A DNA stretch of 64,000 bases, from NCBI GenBank assembly GCA_035626815.1, contig DASPMY010000036.1:1-64000 (forward strand), given 5' to 3'. The stretch comes from Croceibacterium_A sp035626815 (GTDB taxonomy: Bacteria; Pseudomonadota; Alphaproteobacteria; Sphingomonadales; Sphingomonadaceae). The notes under the pieces were generated by a model. That model saw nothing but the letters and a program-made list of their open reading frames with translations. It did not search any database and was not told the origin of the DNA. How positions within the stretch are numbered: position 1 is the stretch's first letter; the number at the start of each line of letters is the position of its first letter. The translations under genes and the position numbers were made by a program. Positions 45,841-53,477 of the stretch are shown here, piece after piece.

Positions 45841-46566
45841 CTATCGCGCGCTGCGGCGCAAGTCCGCGAGGAGCGCTTCGTCGCGTGAGGTCAGGCGAGT
45901 GAACACCCCCGTCGGCGGAGTGTTGCGCTCCACTCGCCGGGGCGCGCTCCAGCTGCGGCCGCCGTCGCGCGTCTCGTAGCGGTAGTGGACCGTTTCCGGC
46001 TCCCCCTCGGCCGAGGCCTGGACCTGTGCGCTGCCGACGACCGCGCCGCTGCCGCCGGCGTCGATGTCGAACCCGCCGAAGTCGAAGTACTCACCGCGCC
46101 AGTCGAATGTATAGGGCCGGCCAAAGGAACGGTTGATCTCGCCTGAAGGCTCGATGTGGGTGCAGAAATGCTGGCCCGGCCCCGCGCCGACCCGGAACGC
46201 GGTATAGCCGGATGGCGGGGAGCCCAAGCCCTCGAACGCCCAGGCGAACACCGTCCCGTCGGGCGCCTGGTAGACGTCGCGGATGCCCCCCGCGCCGGTC
46301 AGGCCGTAGCCGCGCCATCGGCCGTTGCGGCGGACGAACACGCCGACCCCGAGCCCGTCCTGCCCCCGGGCCACCACCAAGGCATCGCTGTCGTTGAGGT
46401 GGGCCGTCACGAACGTGCGGTCGATCGCTACCCCTTCGAGGAAATCGGCGTCGAGCGTGACGCTCTGGCCGCAGTCGGCATCCTGCACCTCGCGGGCGAG
46501 GGCAGGCGATGCGGCAACGCCCGCCGCAGCAAGCAGCACGGGCGCGACGTGTCGGCTGGTCTTCAT
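45841..46566 (-). CDS. Secreted protein of unknown function
   Basis: Predicted 241 residues, ATG 46566 with GAGGAG upstream. A clear signal peptide ends near SPALA. The mature protein has two Cys (DADCGQ, QHFCTH) and many Gly-rich turns, for example TGAGGIRDVYQAPDGTVFAW and RDGGRSWSAPRR, reminiscent of beta-propeller or sialidase-like blades. I do not recognise the family. It is convergent with the sulfatase gene and 21 bases downstream of the M15 gene. Confidence 0.72.
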   Translation of the reverse strand: MKTSRHVAPVLLAAAGVAASPALAREVQDADCGQSVTLDADFLEGVAIDRTFVTAHLNDSDALVVARGQDGLGVGVFVRRNGRWRGYGLTGAGGIRDVYQAPDGTVFAWAFEGLGSPPSGYTAFRVGAGPGQHFCTHIEPSGEINRSFGRPYTFDWRGEYFDFGGFDIDAGGSGAVVGSAQVQASAEGEPETVHYRYETRDGGRSWSAPRRVERNTPPTGVFTRLTSRDEALLADLRRSAR

Positions 46567-46587
46567 GGGAAGCTCCTCTCAACGCCG

Positions 46588-47061
46588 CTAGGCGAGCTGG
46601 TAGTGCGGGCCGTCGATGAACGCCTTCCTGCCCTTCGCCAGCCGGCGCTTGACGTAGTCGTTGACCGCTTTCTCCAGCCCCTTGCGCGTGCCGGGGAGGC
46701 TCGCCAGCGGAATGTCCCATACCCCGCCCCACACCAGCTTGACGCCCAGCTGGCCGGCGGCCTGGTGGACGGCCTCGGCGATGACGTAGATCGGGCCCCA
46801 CTCCCACCGCAGCTTGCCGTTGATGTAGGGGACGAGGTCCATCGCGTGGCCGTAGCCGTCGGCTTGCCGCAAGTGCATCGAGTTCATCGTCTGCGAGGCG
46901 CCCTTGGCGACGAGCTTGGCCTGCTCGACCTCGGTCCGCAGGCCGTCGTGGACGCTGAAGTCCTGCTCGCTGATGGCGATGGCCAGCTGGGCGACTTCGA
47001 CCAGGCTGGGATGGACGCCGACCAGCTCGACCTTCGAGTTCACGCCGAATGAATAGGGCAT
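46588..47061 (-). CDS. M15 family peptidase, endolysin-like (L-alanyl-D-glutamate endopeptidase type)
   Basis: Predicted 157 residues from ATG 47061, preceded by GGGGGG. Zinc-site motifs are visible: SMHLRQADGYGHAMDLVP (His and Asp ligands) and the terminal DGPHYQL (third His). The short N-terminus with QDFSVHDGLRT matches phage T5-type endolysins. There is no signal peptide and no phage gene nearby, so it is either a domesticated lysis enzyme or a peptidoglycan recycling enzyme. Confidence 0.83.
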   Translation of the reverse strand: MPYSFGVNSKVELVGVHPSLVEVAQLAIAISEQDFSVHDGLRTEVEQAKLVAKGASQTMNSMHLRQADGYGHAMDLVPYINGKLRWEWGPIYVIAEAVHQAAGQLGVKLVWGGVWDIPLASLPGTRKGLEKAVNDYVKRRLAKGRKAFIDGPHYQLA

Positions 47062-47141
47062 GCTGAATTCCCCCCGAAATGCAGTAGCCGCCGAGGGGAA
47101 TGGCACAGAATCCGCCAGCTGCCGAGTCATTATGCGGGTCA

Positions 47142-47213
47142 GCGCCGCCGATCACGGCGAAGCCGCGCTCCCTCGGGAAGCGCGGCTCCATGCGCCCGTA
47201 ACGGGCGTTTTTT
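47142..47213 (+). terminator. Hairpin series ending in an intrinsic terminator, plus-strand orientation
   Basis: Three adjacent stems: CGCCG/CGGCG (about 47142-47160), AGCCGCGCT/AGCGCGGCT (47161-47187), and CGCCCG-TAA-CGGGCG (47193-47207) followed at once by TTTTTT. The T-run makes it a terminator for rightward transcripts, yet both flanking genes run leftward. It may end a small RNA or act within the leader of the M15 gene. Confidence 0.55.
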
Positions 47214-47225
47214 CCGGCCACCGCC

Positions 47226-49031
47226 TCAGGCGGCGCGGACGTGGCTCAGGAACTCGTCGACCTGGCTCTTCAACATCGAGGCCTGCTGCTCGAGCTCGGT
47301 CGAGCTGGTCAGCACCTGGCTGGCCGCCGCCCCGGTCGCCAGCGAGGTCTCGCGCAGCTGGCCGATGTTGCTCGAGACATCCTCGGTGTTGCGCGCGGCG
47401 AGGTCGATGCTGCGCGCGAGGTCCTGCCCGGCGACCGACTGCTGGTCGACCGCCGCGGCGATCGACACCGAGGTGGCCTCGAGCTGCGAGATGTGGCTGG
47501 CGATGGCCCGCAACGCCTCGACGCTGGCGCCGGTGGTCTCCTGGATCGCGCGGATCTGTCCGGCCACTTCCTCGGTCGCCTTGCCGGTCTGCGTCGCCAG
47601 CTCCTTGACCTCGGCGGCGACGACCGCGAAGCCGCGCCCCGCCTCGCCCCCGCGCGCCGCCTCGATCGAGGCGTTGAGCGCGAGCAGGTTGGTGCGCTGG
47701 GCGATGGTCGAGATCATCTCGACGATATCGCCGACCTGGCTGGCCGAGAGCGACAGCTCGGAGATGGTCGAATCCGCTTCCTCGGCCGCGCTCGAGGCCT
47801 TGCGGGCGAGCTCGGCCGAGGTCGAGGCCTGGCGGCTGATCTCGCCGATCGACATGGCGAACTCGTCGCTCGCCGCGGCGGCGGCGGTGACCCCGGCCGA
47901 GGCCTCGTTGAGGCTCGACGAGACGTCGCCGCTTTGCATCGCCGACTGCTCGGCGGCCGAGGCCATGGAGCTGGCGGTGGCCTGCAGCTGGCTCGAGGCC
48001 GCGGCGACGCCGCCGACGATCTCGCCGACGGTGCGCTCGAACTTGTCGGCCAGCTCGTTGAGCATCGCCACTTGCTGCTCGCGCAGTTCCTGGCGCTCGC
48101 TTTCGGTCTCGGCGTGGCGGCGCAGCTGTTCGGCCACGGCCTCCTCGCGCTCGCGCCGCACCCGGTCGAACTTGGCCGCCGCCTTCTTGATCACCCCGAG
48201 GAAGCGCGCCATCTCGCCGATCTCGTCCTTGCGATCGTCGTGCGGAATCGGCACTTCGCGGTCGCCCTCGGCCACGGCACGCATCGCCGAGCAAATCTCC
48301 TCGATCGGATGGACCAGCTGGCGGCGCACCTGACGGGTCGCCACCACCGCCAGCAGCACGGCGATCGACGCCAGGACCGACATGATGATCAGGAAGTAGC
48401 GCAGGAAGCTGTCGCCGCCGGAGCGCAGCTCGGACAGCCGCGCGTCGAGCTCCTTGAGGATCAGACCGACGTCGTTGGACACGGCATAGCCCTGTCCGAG
48501 CGCGAAGTTGGCGGCGTAGTCGTCACCGGTGCCGTCGAGCGCCGCGACTTGCCCTTCGAGCTCGGCGAGCTCGCCCGACACGCGGTCGACGGCAACGACG
48601 TAGTTTTCGCCGAGATCGTTGACCAACGTGCGCAGGTCACCGACTTCCCGGCGCGCCCGTGCGATCGTCTCGCGCGCTTCGGCGAGGTCGGCCGGATCGT
48701 GGTTCTGCATGTAGGTGCCGACCGCGAACTGGGTGCCGACGAGTTCCTGGTTGACCTTGCTGGTCAGGCGCGTGGCGTCGAGCAGGCGGGTGACCTGGGC
48801 ATTGCTGCGGTCGAGGCTGACGAGGCCGGTTATCGCGGCGAGGCCGAGCAGGATCGAAACCAGCGAGGAGACGCCGAACGCCGCGCCCAGCTTGCCGCCG
48901 ATCTTGGACAGCCGCAGCCAGCCCAGGCGACCGCCGGAATCGCCAATGGCAAGCGATTCCGCTCGCAGCAGGTTCCGGTCTTGCTCGAGTTCGTCCGCCT
49001 CGGGGGCGACGGGTCTATCCGACATGTCCAT
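47226..49031 (-). CDS. Methyl-accepting chemotaxis protein
   Basis: Predicted 601 residues from ATG 49031. Two membrane helices (about residues 50-72 and 210-230) flank a mostly helical periplasmic sensor domain of about 140 residues. A HAMP domain (about 232-285) and the signalling domain with hairpin tip IAQRTNLLALNASIEAARGGEAGRGFAVVA (split here only by length) follow. It has no C-terminal CheR-docking pentapeptide (ends SHVRAA). It is the last gene of the che operon and overlaps the GGDEF-EAL stop by 17 bases. Confidence 0.93.
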   Translation of the reverse strand: MDMSDRPVAPEADELEQDRNLLRAESLAIGDSGGRLGWLRLSKIGGKLGAAFGVSSLVSILLGLAAITGLVSLDRSNAQVTRLLDATRLTSKVNQELVGTQFAVGTYMQNHDPADLAEARETIARARREVGDLRTLVNDLGENYVVAVDRVSGELAELEGQVAALDGTGDDYAANFALGQGYAVSNDVGLILKELDARLSELRSGGDSFLRYFLIIMSVLASIAVLLAVVATRQVRRQLVHPIEEICSAMRAVAEGDREVPIPHDDRKDEIGEMARFLGVIKKAAAKFDRVRREREEAVAEQLRRHAETESERQELREQQVAMLNELADKFERTVGEIVGGVAAASSQLQATASSMASAAEQSAMQSGDVSSSLNEASAGVTAAAAASDEFAMSIGEISRQASTSAELARKASSAAEEADSTISELSLSASQVGDIVEMISTIAQRTNLLALNASIEAARGGEAGRGFAVVAAEVKELATQTGKATEEVAGQIRAIQETTGASVEALRAIASHISQLEATSVSIAAAVDQQSVAGQDLARSIDLAARNTEDVSSNIGQLRETSLATGAAASQVLTSSTELEQQASMLKSQVDEFLSHVRAA

Positions 49032-50556
49032 GGCGATTCCCAATACGTTTCTCTTGGTTAAGATTGGTCTTACGCAGCTCGTCGAGATGCGCGCGGATCT
49101 CGGGCGCGGTGATGGCCTTGTAGTAGAACCAGCCCTGAATCTGGTCGCAGCCGGACGTGCGGGCGAGGTCGGCCTGGGCCTGGGTCTCGACCCCTTCGGC
49201 GGTGACCGCCATGTCCATCGCCCGCGCCACCGCGATGCTCGAGGCCATCATCGCCAGCGAGCCGTGGTCGAGCCCGGCATCGACGATCATCGTGCGGTCG
49301 AGCTTGAGCTTCTCGAAGCGGAAGTTGCGGAGGAAGCCGATCGAGGCATAGCCGGTGCCGAAGTCGTCGAGCGCGATGCCGACGCCGAACTTGCGGATCA
49401 CGTCGAGGTTGCGGTTGGCGACCACCGGATCGGTGACCAGGTAGGTCTCGGTCACCTCGAGCTCGAGCCGCGCGGCCGGGAAGCCGGTTTCCTCGAGGAT
49501 GTGGCCGAGCTCGATCGGGAATTCGGGATTGCGCAGCTGCGCGGGCGAGACGTTGATCGACAGCTTGATGCCGTCCCAGTCGAGCGCCTCGCGGCATGCG
49601 GTGCGCAGCACCCACAGGCCGATCGGATAGATCAGCCCGCATTTCTCGGCGATCGGGATGAACACGCCGGGGCTGACGGTCGAGCCATCGGCGCGGTCCC
49701 ACCGCAGCAGCGCCTCGACCGCGACGATCTCGCCGCTCTGCGCGTCGACCAGCGGTTGATAGGCCAGGCGGAACTCCGCTTGCTTGAGCGCCTCGCGCAA
49801 GTCGGCCTCGACCTGCTGGGTCAGGTCGCGGTTGCGGTCGAAGTCTTCGGTGAACCAGGTGCAGCGGTTCTTGCCGCCTTCCTTGGAGGCGTACATCGCC
49901 ATGTCCGAGCGGCGCAGCAGCTCCGACGACGACAGCCCGTCGCGTCCGGTGCTGCGCGACAGGCCTATGCTGGCACCGACGGTGAGCTTGCGATCGTCGA
50001 CCTGCAGCGACCGCCCGAGCCGCGCGATCAGCGTGTGGCAGATGCCTTCGAGGATGTTGCCGGCGATGGGCCCGACGACGAGGATGGCGAACTCGTCCCC
50101 GCCGAGGCGATAGGAGCGCGCCTCGTCGCCGCAAACCTCGGCCAGCAGCTTGGCGCATTCCTTGATCAGCCGGTCGCCGACGAAGTGGCCGTACTGGTCG
50201 TTGACCGACTTGAAGCCGTCGAGGTCGAGCAAGGCGAGCGCCTTCTCGTGGCCCTCGGCCGCGCGGCCATAGTCGAGATGCAGCGCCCGGCGGTTGGGCA
50301 TCGCCGCGAGCGTGTCGGTGAGCCCGAGGTCCTCCAGCTGGCCGATGTTGGCGAGCCCGAAGCGCACCAGCACGATCACGGCCACGGCATACGCCGCGCC
50401 GCCCGCCGCCAGGATCGCGCCCGACGAGCCCCAGGTCGGCTCGGCCTGGGTCAGAACCATGGCGAGGATGGTCGCCGAAATGAGCGTGAGCACCGCCACG
50501 GGGGCGATGACCAGCACCGGCGGACGCACCTGCTTCAGGCCAACGGCGTGCAACAA
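49015..50556 (-). CDS. GGDEF-EAL cyclic-di-GMP enzyme
   Basis: Predicted 513 residues. I choose TTG 50556 because GGGGAGGGG lies 8 bases before it and no ATG or GTG fits. Two membrane helices (about residues 12-60) come first, then a GGDEF domain with intact RLGGDEFAIL, then an EAL domain with VEALLRW, IALDDFGTGYAS and TAEGVETQAQ. Both active sites look complete, so it may synthesise or degrade c-di-GMP. Its location between cheR and the MCP gene ties c-di-GMP to this chemosensory system. Confidence 0.92.
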   Translation of the reverse strand: MLHAVGLKQVRPPVLVIAPVAVLTLISATILAMVLTQAEPTWGSSGAILAAGGAAYAVAVIVLVRFGLANIGQLEDLGLTDTLAAMPNRRALHLDYGRAAEGHEKALALLDLDGFKSVNDQYGHFVGDRLIKECAKLLAEVCGDEARSYRLGGDEFAILVVGPIAGNILEGICHTLIARLGRSLQVDDRKLTVGASIGLSRSTGRDGLSSSELLRRSDMAMYASKEGGKNRCTWFTEDFDRNRDLTQQVEADLREALKQAEFRLAYQPLVDAQSGEIVAVEALLRWDRADGSTVSPGVFIPIAEKCGLIYPIGLWVLRTACREALDWDGIKLSINVSPAQLRNPEFPIELGHILEETGFPAARLELEVTETYLVTDPVVANRNLDVIRKFGVGIALDDFGTGYASIGFLRNFRFEKLKLDRTMIVDAGLDHGSLAMMASSIAVARAMDMAVTAEGVETQAQADLARTSGCDQIQGWFYYKAITAPEIRAHLDELRKTNLNQEKRIGNRHGHVG

Positions 50557-50630
50557 ACTGGGAACCCCTCCCCTGGAAATCCCGCCATGATCGCTTAGGG
50601 CCAACTGCTTAAGTTTCGGTAACCCCCGAT

Positions 50631-51518
50631 TTACCTTAATCCCGCCGCGCCCACGGCGGGGGCCCGGAGCGGCGGGGCGGCGGGCATCGGGACGCCCACG
50701 GCGAGGTGGTGGAACCCCGTCGCGCCCTTCTCGGGAACGAGCGCCTCGGTCTGTCCGACGCTCGTCTCGCCCGCGCCCATCATCACCCGCCCGTCGGGGG
50801 CGAGGGCGGCCGCCAGGCGGTCGAACGCCCGCGCGCGGGTCGGCCGGTCGAAATAGAGCAGCACGTTGCGGCACAGGATCAGGTCGAAGCGGCCCGGATC
50901 GGGCGGCGTGTCGAGCAAGTTGTGGGTCGCGAACCGGACCATCCGGCGCAGTGCCTCCCCCGCGCGCCAGCCGGTGCGGGTCTCCTCGAAGAAGGTGACC
51001 ATCTGCGCGACGCCGAGGCCCCGCTGGATCTGGAACTGCGAGAAATTGCCTTCGCGCGCGGCGGCGACCATCGACGGCGAGACGTCGGTGCCGAGAATGT
51101 CGATCGTCCAGCCATGCCAGCGCGAGCCCTGCTCGGCGAACATCATCGCCAGCGAATAGGCCTCCTGCCCGGTCGAGCAGCCGACCGACCAGATGGCCAG
51201 CCGGCGCACGTCCTCGCGGCGGCCGGCGACCGTCGGCACGACCGCGCCCATCAGCTGGTCGAACATTGCCCGGTCGCGGAAGAAGTAGGTCTCGTTGTTG
51301 AGCAGGGCTTCGACCACCTGCTGCGCGAGGTGCGCCTGGTTGGGCTGGCCGAGCTTGGCGACGAGGTCCTCGAGCGAGTCGAGCCCGCGCTCGCGCAGCA
51401 CGCCCGAGAGCGCCGTGCCGACGCGCCACAGGCGGTCCTTGGTCAGCTTCTGGCCGGTCCGCGCCTCCAGCAGGCCGGCAACGATGCCGAGGGCGTTCTG
51501 GCTGTGGTCCATCGTCAC
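50631..51518 (-). CDS. cheR: Chemotaxis protein methyltransferase CheR
   Basis: Methylates receptor glutamates using SAM. Predicted 295 residues from GTG 51518, overlapping the cheB stop (GTGA). The N-terminal helical domain is followed by the SAM domain, with NNETYFFRD, WSVGCSTGQEAYSLAM and DLILCRNVLLYF all as in CheR. The C-terminal ~25 residues are a Pro/Ala tail. Confidence 0.95.
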   Translation of the reverse strand: MTMDHSQNALGIVAGLLEARTGQKLTKDRLWRVGTALSGVLRERGLDSLEDLVAKLGQPNQAHLAQQVVEALLNNETYFFRDRAMFDQLMGAVVPTVAGRREDVRRLAIWSVGCSTGQEAYSLAMMFAEQGSRWHGWTIDILGTDVSPSMVAAAREGNFSQFQIQRGLGVAQMVTFFEETRTGWRAGEALRRMVRFATHNLLDTPPDPGRFDLILCRNVLLYFDRPTRARAFDRLAAALAPDGRVMMGAGETSVGQTEALVPEKGATGFHHLAVGVPMPAAPPLRAPAVGAAGLR

Positions 51519-52603
51519 GCCCCCACCGCGGCGACGATGCGCGCGGCAATCTGGTCGGGCGGCAGCACCGCCGAGGCGAGGCCGGCCGTGGCGACCGCGC
51601 CGGGCATCCCCCAGACCGCCGAGCTGGCCGCGTCCTGGGCGAGGATCGTCCCGCCGCCGGCGACGATCCGCGCGGCGCCGTCGGCCCCGTCGCGGCCCAT
51701 GCCCGACAGCACCACGCCCATCGCATGGCTGCCGAACAGCCGCGCGCAGCTATCGAACATCGGGTCGACCGACGGCCGGCACCCGCTCGGATAGTGGCCG
51801 TCCTCGAGCCGGATCACCGGCATGCCCTTGGCGCTGGCGGCGACGGTGAGATGCGCCTCGCCCGGGGCGACCACGATCTGCCCGGGCAGCACGGCCATGC
51901 CGTCGACCGCCACGGCCACGCCGCGGCCCGAGGCCGAACGCAACTGGCGTACGAACGCGTCCATGAACGAGCTCGGAAGATGCTGCGTGACGAGGATCGG
52001 CAGGGTCATCGTCGGCGGCAGCGACCCCAGCAGCTGGCCGAGCGCATGGATGCCGCCGGTGGAGGCGCCGATGGCGAGGATGTGGGGCCGCTCCTGCCCG
52101 AGTGCGCGGAGCACCGTCGGCTGCGGCGGCGCCGCCTTGAGCCGCGTCCGCTTGGCGACCCGTCCGAGCAGGCGGACCTTGCGCAGGAGCGTCGCGCGAT
52201 AGTCCTTGCCGAATTCGCCCGGGCGCGGCTTGGCGAGCGTGTCCGCGGCACCCAGCGCGAGCGCCTTCAGCGTATGCTCAGCGCCGCGCACGGTGAGCGA
52301 GGAGACGACGAGGATGCGCGCCGGGGCGGCCAGCTCGAGGATGCGCGGGATCGCCTCGAGCCCGCCCATGCCGGGCATGTCGAGGTCGAGCAGGATGACG
52401 TCGGGAGCGGCCTGCAGCAGCGTCGCCAGCGCGCCTTCGGCGCTGTCCTGCGATGCGGCGAGCTCGAGATCGGCCTCGGCATCGATCACCCGGGAGAGGA
52501 CTGCGCGGACGGTGGGCGAATCGTCGACCACGACCACGCGGACCGGGTCCTCCCGGGAGGGCCTGGCCCTGTCACGAACCGCGAGACCAGGCGCGGTACC
52601 CAT
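51515..52603 (-). CDS. cheB: Chemotaxis protein-glutamate methylesterase CheB
   Basis: Removes receptor methyl groups and deamidates glutamines. Predicted 362 residues. The receiver domain (about 20-135) has VVVVDDSPTVR and phospho-Asp in LLDLDMPGMGG. The esterase domain (about 170-360) has GASTGG with the catalytic Ser, TQHLP with His, and GMGRDGADG with Asp. All catalytic residues are present. It is 11 bases downstream of cheY. Confidence 0.96.
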   Translation of the reverse strand: MGTAPGLAVRDRARPSREDPVRVVVVDDSPTVRAVLSRVIDAEADLELAASQDSAEGALATLLQAAPDVILLDLDMPGMGGLEAIPRILELAAPARILVVSSLTVRGAEHTLKALALGAADTLAKPRPGEFGKDYRATLLRKVRLLGRVAKRTRLKAAPPQPTVLRALGQERPHILAIGASTGGIHALGQLLGSLPPTMTLPILVTQHLPSSFMDAFVRQLRSASGRGVAVAVDGMAVLPGQIVVAPGEAHLTVAASAKGMPVIRLEDGHYPSGCRPSVDPMFDSCARLFGSHAMGVVLSGMGRDGADGAARIVAGGGTILAQDAASSAVWGMPGAVATAGLASAVLPPDQIAARIVAAVGA

Positions 52604-52614
52604 AGCTGGCGACC

Positions 52615-52980
<366 letters not shown>

Positions 52981-53036
52981 GCGCCCTGTCCCTCTTTTCC
53001 GGCGACCCTGTTACGCCCCGATTGGTAAGTATTCGC

Positions 53037-53477
53037 TTAAGCGGCCAGGCTCCGATCCCGCCCGCCGATCAGCGCCTCGATGTCGAGCAGCAGCAGCGAG
53101 CCGGCTTCGGTCTCGACCTTGCCCATCGCCACCCGGCGCCACCCCGGCCCGGGATCGGCGCCCAGCGGCTGGGGCTCGGCGAGCGTGGCGACGATGTCGT
53201 CGGCGGCATCGACCAGCAGGCCGTAGAGATGACCGTCGTGCTCGACCACGACCGCGCGCCGCGCGTCGCCGTCGGCCGGCGGCGGCGCGACGCCGAGCGC
53301 CACGCAGCAATCGATCACCGTCAGCGGGCGGCTGCGCAGCGCCGCGAGCCCGGCGACATGCGCGGCGGCGCGCGGGACCGGGGTGACCGTGGTCAGCTCG
53401 ATCACCGAATTGACCTCCAACGCCGGCAGCGCGGCGCGGCGGCCCGCGAGGGCGACGACGAGCAGCATCTCGCTCAT
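53037..53477 (-). CDS. cheW: Chemotaxis scaffold protein CheW
   Basis: Couples the receptor to CheA. Predicted 146 residues, ATG 53477 overlapping the cheA stop (ATGA). It has the CheW beta-barrel pattern: VVALAGRRAALPALEVNSVIE, then AALRSRPLTVIDC, a VVVEHDGHLYGLLVDAADDI block and LLLLDIEALI near the end. Confidence 0.92.
   Translation of the reverse strand: MSEMLLVVALAGRRAALPALEVNSVIELTTVTPVPRAAAHVAGLAALRSRPLTVIDCCVALGVAPPPADGDARRAVVVEHDGHLYGLLVDAADDIVATLAEPQPLGADPGPGWRRVAMGKVETEAGSLLLLDIEALIGGRDRSLAA

Noticed and set aside
46588..47061. Prophage remnant around the M15 gene
   Set aside because: The flanks are ordinary chromosomal genes; no other phage gene is present on either side.
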